A stretch of DNA of 64,000 nt. It comes from Mariniflexile fucanivorans. Lineage in GTDB: Bacteria > Bacteroidota > Bacteroidia > Flavobacteriales > Flavobacteriaceae. The notes beneath the pieces are model-generated. The model was given only the letters and a program-made list of their open reading frames with translations. It searched no databases and was not told the DNA's origin. A program made the translations under genes and the position numbers. Each line of letters opens with the position of its first letter. Positions within the stretch are counted from its first letter, which is position 1. Below are positions 7,975 to 17,215 of the stretch, piece by piece. Location: assembly GCF_004341235.1 (NCBI RefSeq), contig NZ_SLUP01000004.1, positions 124,001 to 188,000 of the forward strand. The letters are read 5' to 3'.

Positions 7975-10503
7975 TTAAAATGGATAGTTAATACCAATAT
8001 TATAAACGGCATTTGAAAAATTATAATCATTAAACCAACGGTTTTGATCTTGGTAGGAGGGGTCGTAAGTTTTAAATCCAATATCAAAACGGAATACAAA
8101 AAAGCTAAAATCGTAGCGTAAACCAAGGCCTGAACCTAAAGCGATATCTTTTAGTGATTTAAAACTTGTAAATGTTGAATTTTCATCGGTAACATCATCA
8201 AGTACATTCCAAATATTTCCAGCATCTACAAAAATAGCACCATTTAAGCTTCCAAAAATATTAAATCGTTGTTCAACACTTAGAGCTAACTTTAAGTTGG
8301 CTTCATTGAATTCATTAGAAGATTCTGAACTCCCTGGTCCTAAACTGTAGGCGGTCCAAGCACGATTATCGTTAGCGCCTCCAGCAAAAAAACTTTTAGA
8401 AAACGGTATATTACTAGAGTTTCCTAAAGGAATGGCAATGCCAAAATAGCTTCTTGTGGCTATAATATTTTTGTTGCCTAAACTCCAGTGTTTAACATAA
8501 TCTAATTCTGTTTTTACATATTGTGAATAAGCAACATTGAAAAGTTCATAACGGTTATCGGTGTTTTTTTTAAGTCCAAAAGCATCAGATAAACTTGAAA
8601 GTAAGTTGCCTGCCAGTTCTAATTTAAATCTGAAAATAGAGAAATCTTCATCAAACAAATTAGTGCGTTCATCATTTGTTAAGCTAAAACTTGATGCTAA
8701 AATTAAGTTGTTTTCGGTGAGTCGTGTTTTTCGTTCGTTTATACTATTAACTGTTGATAATTGGGTGGTTGATATTTCGCTAGGAGTGTCATCAGCTAAA
8801 ACATAAGATAAAAAAGCATCTGTTCCTTCTGGAATTTCTAAATCTGTTTCAGAATTAATATAGCCTACGTCTTGTGCAACTTCATTTAATGAGCTATATG
8901 AGTTTTCGTATACATTAAAATAATTTTGAATATTTAAATTCCTAACATATTGAATATTAAACACATTGAGGCTATTGGTTACTTTGGCCGACGGTTGCCA
9001 GTTATAATTAAAAATACCGGTAAAAGTTTGTTTGTCTAGCCCTATATTGGTTTGGCTGGTTGTAGCTAAGCTTATTCTGGTACTAGGCGACATGTATTTT
9101 GGAATAATTTTTTCAGTATTAAAAGGAAAAAAGAATCGGGGAATGGTGAGTTTTAAATCGGCACCAATTTCATTAATATCAAAAAAGGGATCATTTTCTT
9201 TTTTATCTTGCGAAGAACCAATAGCGGTGATGGCCGATATTTCGAAAGTTTCGGCGCCTCTAAAAACATTTCTAATTAATAAACTGGGGTTTAATGAAAA
9301 TCCAATAGTTTGAATGTTGCTTGTAGAAGCATCGGCACTAAAACCTAAACTAAATTTCTTTAACGGTGTGAGCCTAATGGAATCTGTTAGCGTATTATTT
9401 TCGTTTTCTATATAATCAATGTTAGGGTATTTGAAGGTGCGTAATTCATTTAAATGCCTATAGGTTAGCGTGCGGTCGCTGTCTTTAAAAACAGTGTTTG
9501 GGTTAATAAAAACGGCATCGGTTAAAGCTTTGGGGCGGTATTTTATTTTGTTATAACCATAAATTTTGTATCCTTTATAGAATATGGAATCTTGAAAGGG
9601 TTTGCCTCTGTTTTCAAAGGAATAATCGGTAATAATATTAACATCCTTAATTTTATAGATGTTGAAAGGAACACGTTTTATTGAATCTTGTGTTCTAATA
9701 GCTCTATTTTGAATTTGAACTTCAACATTTACTTTTTTATTCGTGCCAATGGTATCCATTTCAAAAGTGACATAATCTTGATTGAAATGATAGATGCCCG
9801 AGTTGCGCAACTCGTTAGAAATACGTTCGCGTTCTTGTGAAAAGTTTGAAGACTTATATGGCTCATTATGCTTGACTAATGTGTGATTTTTTGTTCTTTG
9901 GTAAATAGAATCAATAAGTGGTGATTTTATTTTTTCGGAAATCGTATCTAAAACAAACGGAACACCAGTTTCAACATTATAAACAACATCAGCACGTTTG
10001 TTGTCGGTTTTATTTATGCTGTAATTGGCTTCAACATCAAACCATCCGTTGTTTGTGTAGTAGGCTTCGAGTCTATCAACCGATTTTTTAGCTTTATCCT
10101 CATTAACAATTACGGGAGCTTCCCCTGTTTTTCGTAACCAATTATTAAAGCCTACCGAAGATTCTTTTAATTTGTCAAGCTGTTTTTTTGATAATCGTTT
10201 TGTAAGTCGTGCTCTTCGGTTCGGAGTTTTATCTAACCAAGCTTCAAACAAGGAGTCTTTATTGTTACGAGCTAAATTATATACGTGTAAACGCAATGGG
10301 GTGCCAACAACAGGTATTCTGCTGTTTGGTTCTTGGTATAATAAATTATTAATTAATTCGGTATTGTCTTTTTTACCGTTAATTAAAACGGTATTACTGG
10401 TAAGCAAATGTTCATTTTCTGGAACACGTTTTACTGAATCACAAGAAATAAGTTGAGCAGTAATTAAAACTAAAAGTGTTATTTTTGAAAATTGTAGTTT
10501 CAT
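7975..10503 (-). CDS. tamL: Translocation and assembly module lipoprotein TamL (BamA-like)
   Basis: An outer membrane Omp85-family protein of 842 residues. Residues 1-22 are a lipoprotein signal (LISC, Cys21), the feature that separates Bacteroidetes TamL from BamA. POTRA-like repeats occupy roughly residues 25-400. The C-terminal half is a beta barrel that ends with the aromatic YNIGINYPF, as in barrel proteins, and contains KSFFAGGANDNRAW, which matches the conserved Omp85 F-GG-RG region. TamL is thought to help insert outer membrane proteins together with TamB, which is not in this window. It diverges from the RNA methylase gene, an arrangement I recognise from other Flavobacteriia. Confidence 0.88.
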   Translation of the reverse strand: MKLQFSKITLLVLITAQLISCDSVKRVPENEHLLTSNTVLINGKKDNTELINNLLYQEPNSRIPVVGTPLRLHVYNLARNNKDSLFEAWLDKTPNRRARLTKRLSKKQLDKLKESSVGFNNWLRKTGEAPVIVNEDKAKKSVDRLEAYYTNNGWFDVEANYSINKTDNKRADVVYNVETGVPFVLDTISEKIKSPLIDSIYQRTKNHTLVKHNEPYKSSNFSQERERISNELRNSGIYHFNQDYVTFEMDTIGTNKKVNVEVQIQNRAIRTQDSIKRVPFNIYKIKDVNIITDYSFENRGKPFQDSIFYKGYKIYGYNKIKYRPKALTDAVFINPNTVFKDSDRTLTYRHLNELRTFKYPNIDYIENENNTLTDSIRLTPLKKFSLGFSADASTSNIQTIGFSLNPSLLIRNVFRGAETFEISAITAIGSSQDKKENDPFFDINEIGADLKLTIPRFFFPFNTEKIIPKYMSPSTRISLATTSQTNIGLDKQTFTGIFNYNWQPSAKVTNSLNVFNIQYVRNLNIQNYFNVYENSYSSLNEVAQDVGYINSETDLEIPEGTDAFLSYVLADDTPSEISTTQLSTVNSINERKTRLTENNLILASSFSLTNDERTNLFDEDFSIFRFKLELAGNLLSSLSDAFGLKKNTDNRYELFNVAYSQYVKTELDYVKHWSLGNKNIIATRSYFGIAIPLGNSSNIPFSKSFFAGGANDNRAWTAYSLGPGSSESSNEFNEANLKLALSVEQRFNIFGSLNGAIFVDAGNIWNVLDDVTDENSTFTSFKSLKDIALGSGLGLRYDFSFFVFRFDIGFKTYDPSYQDQNRWFNDYNFSNAVYNIGINYPF

Positions 10504-10666
10504 CTGTTATTTTCTATTTTTTTAAACGGTCAGATGTCATTCGTAACAGGTAAACTATTAATATATTATAACGTTTTTTATAACTCATTTTAAATTAAAA
10601 AAAATATTCAGGTTAAAGGTGTTTGTGTCCTTTTTGGTTTAAAAACAAGACCTTTGTGGCTCAAAA

Positions 10667-10706
10667 ATACATTATTTTACGTGAAAATAATATTTTAATA
10701 ATGTAT
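10667..10706 (+). promoter_or_regulatory. Alternative hairpins in the tamL-trmH divergent region
   Basis: ATACATTATT (10667-10676) pairs with AATAATGTAT (10697-10706). Inside it, ATTATTTT (10671-10678) pairs with AAAATAAT (10684-10691). The two stems share bases and so exclude each other. This could be an operator or a leader structure for the methylase gene. Function is inferred from structure only. Confidence 0.3.
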
Positions 10707-10765
10707 GTTTGAAACAATTATGTTTTCACCTCTTTTATAAAATCAATATTAATTACTAAAGTGTC

Positions 10766-11482
10766 ATGCTCTCTAAAAGTCAAATAAAATTAATAACGGG
10801 TTTAAAGCAAAAAAAACAAAGACAGCAGCATGGTTTTTTTGTTGTTGAAGGTGTTAAAACAATAAAGGAGTTGCTGCAATCTCATTTAGAACTTTATGCA
10901 TTATATACGACTGAAACCTTCAATATTGATGCCAAAAATGAAGTTTTAATTTCTGAAGCCGATTTAAAACGAATTAGTTTTTTAACCACGCCCAATACGG
11001 CACTGGCAATTTTTAAAATACCAGCTCAAAAACCCATAGAAACTAAAGGACTAATTGTAGCACTGGATGCCGTTAGAGACCCAGGAAATTTAGGGACTAT
11101 TATAAGACTTTGCGATTGGTTTGGTGTTAAAAATTTAGTGTGCAGCAAGGAAACTGTCGATTGTTTTAATCCAAAAGTTGTTCAAGCCACTATGGGTTCT
11201 TTAACACGTGTTAACATCAATTATGTTGATTTGGTTGCCTTTTTAAAAACGATAAGTTTGCCTGTTTTTGGCGCTTTTATGGAAGGTGAAAACGTTTATA
11301 AAAGCAAACTTCCAGAACAAGGTATTTTAGTTATGGGAAATGAAGCAAATGGTGTTTCAAAAGAAGTTGAAGCCATTATTACAGAGAAAATATCCATCCC
11401 TAGATTTGGCGATATACAAGCAACCGAAAGTTTAAATGTAGCAACCGCTACCGCTATTTTATTGAGCGAATTTAGACGGTGA
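10766..11482 (+). CDS. TrmH/SpoU family RNA 2'-O-ribose methyltransferase
   Basis: A SPOUT-fold methylase of 238 residues that transfers methyl from S-adenosylmethionine to a ribose in rRNA or tRNA. The N-terminal part resembles an RNA-binding substrate domain (KQQRQQHGFFVVEGVKTIKE). The catalytic part, from about residue 90, shows the three motifs: ALDAVRDPGNLGTIIRLCDW, GNEANGVSKE, and IPRFGDIQATESLNVATATA. The exact RNA target cannot be read from sequence. It converges on porT with a 178-base spacer that holds an inverted repeat. Confidence 0.92.
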   Translation: MLSKSQIKLITGLKQKKQRQQHGFFVVEGVKTIKELLQSHLELYALYTTETFNIDAKNEVLISEADLKRISFLTTPNTALAIFKIPAQKPIETKGLIVALDAVRDPGNLGTIIRLCDWFGVKNLVCSKETVDCFNPKVVQATMGSLTRVNINYVDLVAFLKTISLPVFGAFMEGENVYKSKLPEQGILVMGNEANGVSKEVEAIITEKISIPRFGDIQATESLNVATATAILLSEFRR

Positions 11483-11483
11483 T

Positions 11484-11660
11484 AGTTTTCAGTCACAGTC
11501 GCAGTTTTCAGTTAATTGCGTTAAGTTTTTGAGTGTTTAGGTTTTTGATGGGAAATTTTGGTACACAGATAACTCTTTTTTTTGATTACTGATTTCGGTA
11601 ATTAGTACAAACCGTAAACTGATTTCTGAATTCTCTGAAAACTGCGACTGAAAACTGAAA
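11484..11660. repeat. CAGTTTTCAG-type inverted repeat between convergent genes
   Basis: CAGTCGCAGTTTTCAG (11496-11511) has a perfect inverted copy at 11635-11650. Each copy sits in a run of related CAGTTTTCAG/CAGTC units. The pair brackets about 120 bases between trmH and porT. A relative of the same low-complexity sequence follows mnmD at 41990-42028. Confidence 0.6.
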
Positions 11661-12389
11661 CTATTGAAACGTGAAATTCACAAAAACGCCTCTACTTTTC
11701 ATGGAGGCAACGTTACTTGTCCAAGGGCTGTCTGGGTTTTCATCTCTAACCAATTCATCATTAATTCCAAATAATCCACGGATAGAAGGTGTGAATTTAA
11801 AGTTGTGCAAGTAAAAATCAATGCCAAAACCTAACTCATAAAACAGGTTGTTTTTGGTCGTTCTAAATTGCCCATTTGCATTATCATTTGGGTTTGCTTC
11901 ATTACTCGATAAGTTCAAAGCTGTTGAAACACCACCTACAATAAAAGGTTTAAAGTTGTTAATACGTTTGGTTGAAACTTTTAAAAGTAAAGGCACATGT
12001 ATATAAGTGGATTTTACCTCGCGCGTTAAATCAGATTCTTTAACACTAAGCCCTTCAAAATATGTTTGACTATAATATAATTCTCTGGTGGTAATTAATA
12101 AACCTGGTTCTAATCGTAAGTCTAAAAATTGGTTAATACGCAAATTTCCTATTAAACCAACACTAAAACCTGGGCTTCGTTTTACATAAATATCACGTAA
12201 ATCTTCATTATAATCGAAATTAAAATCATAATTGTTGATCCCTAAAAAGTAGCCCCAGCGTAATAAGTTGTTATCAGTAGAACCTCTACCTGAGTTTGCA
12301 TCATAAGTTACTTTTTCTTTTCTAAATAACTGAGCATTAGAACTTTCAATAATAAGTAAACATGTAATTAATGCAAAAATATACTTCAT
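11661..12389 (-). CDS. porT: PorT family outer membrane beta-barrel protein
   Basis: A 242-residue exported protein: signal peptide to about residue 19 (ALITCLLIIESSNAQ), then an eight-strand-sized barrel with alternating hydrophobic strands and the ending RGVFVNFTFQ. PorT (SprT in gliding flavobacteria) is needed for the type IX secretion system. The assignment rests on size, barrel pattern and position directly after ubiE, the usual place of porT in Bacteroidetes. The T9SS cargo protein at 55755-56696 shows that the system should be active in this organism. Confidence 0.82.
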   Translation of the reverse strand: MKYIFALITCLLIIESSNAQLFRKEKVTYDANSGRGSTDNNLLRWGYFLGINNYDFNFDYNEDLRDIYVKRSPGFSVGLIGNLRINQFLDLRLEPGLLITTRELYYSQTYFEGLSVKESDLTREVKSTYIHVPLLLKVSTKRINNFKPFIVGGVSTALNLSSNEANPNDNANGQFRTTKNNLFYELGFGIDFYLHNFKFTPSIRGLFGINDELVRDENPDSPWTSNVASMKSRGVFVNFTFQ

Positions 12390-12439
12390 GTGTTTCTCTT
12401 TATTTTTAAACGTGCGTATTAATAGCTCGTTTTATGGTT

Positions 12440-13165
12440 TTATTTTGACGATTTATAAATAGTTGCAACTCCAAAGGTTTGCGGAAAATCTTCAACATTT
12501 ATAAACCCAATTTTACGTAAAATATTGTTTAATACTTCTCCATATGGAAAAACAGATGCCGATTCAGATAAATATTTATATGCGCTTCTATCTTTAGAGA
12601 ATATTTTTCCTATAAGTGGCAAAATGTTTTTACTATAAAATTTATAGCCTTGTTTGTAAGGTGTTTTAGTCGGAATTGAAGTTTCTAAAATTACAAATGT
12701 ACCATTTGGTTTTAGTACACGGTAAATTTCTTTTAAACCATTTTCAAGCGTTTCAAAGTTACGAACACCAAAAGCTACGGTAATAGCATCAAAACTATTA
12801 TCTTCAAATGGCATGTTTTCACTATCACCTAAAATCATGTCTATTTTAGATTCCAGAGCCTTCCTTTTAATTTTTTCTTTGCCAATTTCAAGCATACCAT
12901 TACTAATGTCTAATCCAATAATTTTGGTAGCATTGGTTTCAGCTAAATTAATGGCTAAATCACCTGTTCCAGTAGCAATATCCAAGATAGTGTCAGGATT
13001 CGTTTCCTTAACCAATTTTACTACTTTTTTTCGCCATTTAACATCAATTCCAAAGGAAATAACACGGTTTAGCCCGTCATAATCTCCAGAAATGGTATCA
13101 AACATTTTAGCTACTTGTTCTTTTTTTCCTAAATCGCTGTTTTTGTATGGCTTAATTTTTGTCAA
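12440..13165 (-). CDS. ubiE: Demethylmenaquinone methyltransferase
   Basis: This class I methylase performs the last step of menaquinone synthesis, methylating demethylmenaquinone with S-adenosylmethionine. Landmarks are the N-terminal [20 protein letters not shown], the SAM motif [35 protein letters not shown] and the ending [15 protein letters not shown]. The length of 241 is typical. As Bacteroidetes use menaquinone, MenG is the functional name. It starts the ubiE-porT transcription unit. A TAGGTTTG -7 box lies at 13182-13189 on the minus strand. Confidence 0.97.
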   Translation of the reverse strand: MTKIKPYKNSDLGKKEQVAKMFDTISGDYDGLNRVISFGIDVKWRKKVVKLVKETNPDTILDIATGTGDLAINLAETNATKIIGLDISNGMLEIGKEKIKRKALESKIDMILGDSENMPFEDNSFDAITVAFGVRNFETLENGLKEIYRVLKPNGTFVILETSIPTKTPYKQGYKFYSKNILPLIGKIFSKDRSAYKYLSESASVFPYGEVLNNILRKIGFINVEDFPQTFGVATIYKSSK

Positions 13166-13181
13166 TGCGCTGTTTTTTTGG

Positions 13182-13189
13182 CAAACCTA
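13182..13189 (-). promoter_or_regulatory. -7 box upstream of ubiE-porT
   Basis: TAGGTTTG on the minus strand fits TAnnTTTG and lies 17 bases before the start codon. The -33 region is T-rich but not a clear TTG. Confidence 0.45.
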
Positions 13190-13326
13190 CATAATTTATT
13201 TCTACTTTAAAACAGCAATCAAAATCTAAATATATTTAGGAATTGAATATTTTTTGTTTTCCCACATAATTAATTATTACAATTTATAGACTTTATTGGT
13301 CACATAAAGCTATTTTAATGTACAAA

Positions 13327-13357
13327 TTGTAAATTATAGTATATTGCACTACCTTTA
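13327..13357 (+). promoter_or_regulatory. Promoter of trkA-trkH
   Basis: TTG (13327-13329), then 20 bases, then TACCTTTA (13350-13357), one base off TAnnTTTG. It lies 28 bases before the trkA start codon. Confidence 0.5.
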
Positions 13358-13384
13358 AGGGGGTTTAAAAAATAATGTTATTAC

Positions 13385-14734
13385 ATGAAAATAATTATAG
13401 CTGGAGCTGGTGAGGTAGGATTTCACTTGGCTAAGTTGTTATCTTACGAGTCTCAAGAAATTACTTTAATAGACCCGAACAAAGTAAGTTTAGCTTACGC
13501 CGATACCCATTTAGATATTAGAGTTATTAGAGGTGATGCTACATCCATAGCTATTTTGAAAGAAGCTCGTGTTAATGCCTGCGATTTATTTATAGCCGTA
13601 ACATCTAGCGAAACTACCAATATTACTGTATGTGTGTTGGCAAAACAATTGGGAGCTAAAAGAACTATTGCCAGAATTTCGAATACTGAATTTATACACC
13701 ATAAAGAAGAAGTAGGTTTTACAAAATTTGGTATTGATGAGTTGATTTCTCCTGAAGCTTTGGCGGCATCTGAGATTGAATTATCATTGAAACAATCTTC
13801 ATTCAACGAAAATTACGAATTTGAAAATGGTGCGCTTACCATGGCGGGCTTAACACTGTCCAGATCGGCATCTTTTGTTGGCAAAACAGTAAAAGAAGCT
13901 GCTGAAATTTTTCCGGAATTACACTTTGTTCCTATTGCTATTCAGCGTTTTGGTACACAATTTACTATTATTCCACGTGGAGACACTAAGTTTGAACGTG
14001 GTGATAATGTGGTGTTTATCACATCGGAAGGTGGTGCAGATGAACTGTGTAGACTTACCGGAAAAACGAATAAAGCCTTAAAAAACGTCATGATTTTAGG
14101 GGGAAGCCAAATAGGGTTTAAAACGGCACGAGACTTAAGCGAAAAAGGCTTTAACGTGAAACTTTTAGAAGGTAATAGAGATAACGCTTTTGAACTAGCC
14201 GAAGTACTAACAAAAGTATTGGTAATTAATAGCGACGGACGTAATGTAGATTTGTTAGATGAAGAAAACATTAGCGATATGGATGCTTTTATTGCTGTAG
14301 GAGCGAATTCTGAAACCAATATTATGTCATGCTTGGTGGCAAAATCTAAAGGTGTTAAAAAAACCATTGCCTTAGTTGAAAATATGGATTATTTTGAACT
14401 TTCTTACTCCATAGGTATTGATACTTTGGTGAATAAAAAATTATTGGCCGCCAATAATATTTTTAGATACATACGAAGAGGCGAAGTGGTTGCCATGACA
14501 AAGCTTAACAATTTAAATGCAGAGTTGTTAGAGTTTGAAGTAAAAGGTACATCGGCCGTTTGTAACAAAACTATAAAATCAATAGACTTTCCGCGATCTG
14601 CCATAGTTGGAGGCGTTATTAGAGATGGTATAGGGTTAATTGCTCTTGGTAATTTTAAAATTCAAGAAGGCGATAGAGTTGTAGTGTGTTGCTTGCTTCA
14701 ATCCATAAAGCGGGTTGAAAAATTATTCCTTTAA
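13385..14734 (+). CDS. trkA: Trk potassium uptake system NAD-binding protein TrkA
   Basis: TrkA is the cytoplasmic gating subunit of the Trk potassium transporter. The 449 residues hold two copies of an RCK_N plus RCK_C pair. The first Rossmann motif is IIAGAGEVGFHLAKLL (residues 3-18), the second VMILGGSQIGFKTARDL (near 236). RCK_C domains lie at roughly 145-225 and 370-449. The gene is 12 bases upstream of trkH, so the two are surely co-transcribed. Confidence 0.97.
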   Translation: MKIIIAGAGEVGFHLAKLLSYESQEITLIDPNKVSLAYADTHLDIRVIRGDATSIAILKEARVNACDLFIAVTSSETTNITVCVLAKQLGAKRTIARISNTEFIHHKEEVGFTKFGIDELISPEALAASEIELSLKQSSFNENYEFENGALTMAGLTLSRSASFVGKTVKEAAEIFPELHFVPIAIQRFGTQFTIIPRGDTKFERGDNVVFITSEGGADELCRLTGKTNKALKNVMILGGSQIGFKTARDLSEKGFNVKLLEGNRDNAFELAEVLTKVLVINSDGRNVDLLDEENISDMDAFIAVGANSETNIMSCLVAKSKGVKKTIALVENMDYFELSYSIGIDTLVNKKLLAANNIFRYIRRGEVVAMTKLNNLNAELLEFEVKGTSAVCNKTIKSIDFPRSAIVGGVIRDGIGLIALGNFKIQEGDRVVVCCLLQSIKRVEKLFL

Positions 14735-14746
14735 AATATTAAAAAT

Positions 14747-16240
14747 TTGAAACTCAACTATAAAATTATTTTTCATTTTTTAGGATTACTGTTAGTGTTT
14801 AACGGTGGTTTTATGCTGTTAGCATCACTTGTAAGTTATGTTTATAACGATGGTGTTTCTTTGCAAATATTTTTTTCAGGTTTGTTTACCATCATCATAG
14901 GTATGGTAGTCATGTTGTTTACCAGGAAGCATAAAAAAGAAATGAACAAGCGCGAAGGTTATATTGTAGTAACTTTTGGGTGGATTATTATGTCGTTATC
15001 GGGCACCTTGCCTTATGTGCTAACTCAAAGCATTCCTAATTTTACAAATGCTTTTTTTGAAACCATGTCTGGGTACACCACCACGGGGGCATCTATTTTA
15101 AATAATATAGAAATAATGCCCGAAGGCATCTTGTTTTGGCGCAGTACTACACATTGGATTGGCGGTATGGGTATCATAGTGCTTGCTATTGCTATTTTGC
15201 CCTTATTGGGCATAGGAGGAATGCAACTTTTTGCAGCCGAAGCACCGGGACCTAGTGGCGATAAATTACACCCTCGAATTACCGATACAGCCAAACGCTT
15301 ATGGCTTATCTATTTTGGTTACACCGCAGCCGAAACACTCCTGCTAAAATTGGCAGGTATGTCTTTTTTCGATGCCATCAATCACTCCATGGCAACCTTA
15401 TCTACCGGTGGGTTTTCAACAAAAAATGCTAGTGTCGCTTATTGGAACAACCAACCCATAATACAATACATTATTATATTCTTTATGTTTTTGGCAGGTT
15501 CCAATTTTGTGTTAAGTTATTTTGCGTTTAAAGGTAAGGTTCAAAAAATAATTAATGATGAGGAATTCAAACTCTACTTTAAGTTTGTTGCCATTTTTAC
15601 TATTATTGTAGCACTTGTTATTTATTTTCAAGCGGATATTTCTAAATCATCTATAGACCATCCCATGGTTTGGGGCGAAGGAGAAAGTTCCTTTAGGCAT
15701 GCCTTATTTCAAGTGTTAACTGTTATAACTACTACAGGTTTTGTGAGTGCCGATTATACCCTATGGACACCCTTTTTAACGGTTTTCTTTTTCGGAATTA
15801 TGTTTCTTGGTGGCTCCGCAGGCAGTACAGCTGGAGGTGTAAAAGTAGTACGCCATTTAATACTAATAAAAAATGGTTTTTTAGAGTTCAAGCGCACGCT
15901 ACATCCCAACGCCATTGTACCCGTAAGGTATAACAAAAAAGCCATCAACAGGTTTATTGTATTTAATGTATTGGCATTTTTTATGCTTTACATGTTGTCG
16001 TTTATTGTGGGCGCTTTGGTATTTTCCATGTTCAATATAGACTTTGAATCTTCCATAGGTTTATCAGCTTCCAGTTTGGGCAATATTGGACCCGCACTGG
16101 GTGGTTTTGGACCCGTAAATAACTATGCGGCCTTACCCCCTTTGGCGCAATGGTGGTCGTCCTTTTTAATGCTTATTGGGCGTTTGGAATTGTTTACGGT
16201 ACTCATTTTATTCACCCCATTCTTTTGGCGTAATAGATAA
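14747..16240 (+). CDS. trkH: Trk potassium transporter membrane subunit TrkH
   Basis: The membrane channel subunit for potassium uptake, 497 residues with about ten membrane segments. Selectivity-filter loops are visible: SGYTTTGASIL, ATLSTGGFSTKNAS, TVITTTGFVSADYT and SSLGNIGPALGG. The start is TTG at 14747, 12 bases after trkA. No ATG lies before the first membrane segment, so the TTG is accepted. The protein ends soon after the last segment, as usual. Confidence 0.96.
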   Translation: MKLNYKIIFHFLGLLLVFNGGFMLLASLVSYVYNDGVSLQIFFSGLFTIIIGMVVMLFTRKHKKEMNKREGYIVVTFGWIIMSLSGTLPYVLTQSIPNFTNAFFETMSGYTTTGASILNNIEIMPEGILFWRSTTHWIGGMGIIVLAIAILPLLGIGGMQLFAAEAPGPSGDKLHPRITDTAKRLWLIYFGYTAAETLLLKLAGMSFFDAINHSMATLSTGGFSTKNASVAYWNNQPIIQYIIIFFMFLAGSNFVLSYFAFKGKVQKIINDEEFKLYFKFVAIFTIIVALVIYFQADISKSSIDHPMVWGEGESSFRHALFQVLTVITTTGFVSADYTLWTPFLTVFFFGIMFLGGSAGSTAGGVKVVRHLILIKNGFLEFKRTLHPNAIVPVRYNKKAINRFIVFNVLAFFMLYMLSFIVGALVFSMFNIDFESSIGLSASSLGNIGPALGGFGPVNNYAALPPLAQWWSSFLMLIGRLELFTVLILFTPFFWRNR

Positions 16241-16298
16241 TTTTTAATGTCTATCTATATAGGCAAAAGTCTCATCATTTTAATCTTAAATGTTATTT

Positions 16299-16410
16299 GG
16301 GGGTTCCCTTTATCCTGAAACAAATTCAGGATAAAGGTCGCACTATTCACTACTAGTTTTGGCTCGCTGCGCGTACTCGCCAAAAGCTAACCGTTTCTAT
16401 CGCTAACCCA
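16299..16410. repeat. Modular GGGCGTT...CCCTAAC intergenic element, copy 2
   Basis: Blocks in order: GGGGGTTCCC, an 11-base hairpin TTTATCCTGAA/TTCAGGATAAA, GGTCGCACTATTCACTACTA, GTTTTGG, CTCGCTGCGCGTACTCG, CCAAAAGC and CCGTTTCTATCGCTAACCC. The first, third and last blocks match the element at 3891-4039, while the hairpins differ. It fills the space after trkH. The remaining bases from 16411 to 16739 are AT-rich with no gene or structure that I can support. Confidence 0.7.
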
Positions 16411-16739
16411 CTAGCAGCCATAGCCAGTTATTTTTTTAGATAAGCCGGATTATTAATATAAGTCATTGCCAAAAATTGATGAAATACACAAATTAATCAC
16501 ATCAATTAATAGAAAAAGACCAATTAAAACGTCTTAAAAACGCCTCTGATATTTCAAGTTGCAAATTAAAAAATCTACTTGTGTATTCAATTTGGTTTTT
16601 ATTTGCTAAATTAGGTTTTAAGCAACTAAACAATATGCACACATTTTTATTCTTTATTGCAAAATAATAATCAACCAGATTTTAATAGAAATTAGCTATA
16701 ATTTATAGACTAGCTAAAAAATAAATACCCAAACAGCAG

Positions 16740-17195
16740 ATGATAAAAGGACTTTATGAAACTCATTTATATGTAGAAAATTTGGAGCGTTCAATAGATT
16801 TCTATTCGAATAAACTGGAACTGCAAAAGTGTAACTACGAGAGTGAAAGACGTGCTGCATTCTTTTGGATTGGAAAGCCCAAGCAATTTATGTTAGGGCT
16901 TTGGGAAAAACCAAAAAAAGATATTGATATTAGGCATTTTGCTTTTGAATGTGAACCATAATGGATTATAAATGAGTCTGTTAAATATTTAAAAAAACGG
17001 AATATAGCATGTCGCAATTTTTTAAATGACGGCATTGAAAGACCCATGGTTTTTACTTGGATGCCTGCCATATCTATATATTTTGATGACCCAGATGGAC
17101 ATTCACTCGAATTTATTGGTATTTTAGAAGGTGAATCAAAACCTGAAAACGGAATTCTTTCTTATGAAGAATGGAAAGAATTAGAAACGGATTGA
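16740..17195 (+). pseudogene. VOC (glyoxalase-like) protein interrupted by a stop codon
   Basis: The frame codes for a complete vicinal oxygen chelate protein of about 151 residues but for a TAA at 16959-16961. Before the stop are ETHLYVENLERSIDFYSNKL and IRHFAFECEP. After it the same frame continues with WIINESVKYLKKRNIACRNF, then IYFDDPDGHSLEFIG. The metal ligands expected of a VOC fold are all present (His in ETHLY, His in IRHFAF, Glu in SLEFIG). One base change would restore the gene, so it is a young pseudogene or a sequencing error. The substrate is unknown. The tail overlaps the upstream alternative start of the esterase gene. Confidence 0.8.
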
Positions 17196-17215
17196 AAAAC
17201 AAAAAATATAAACAA

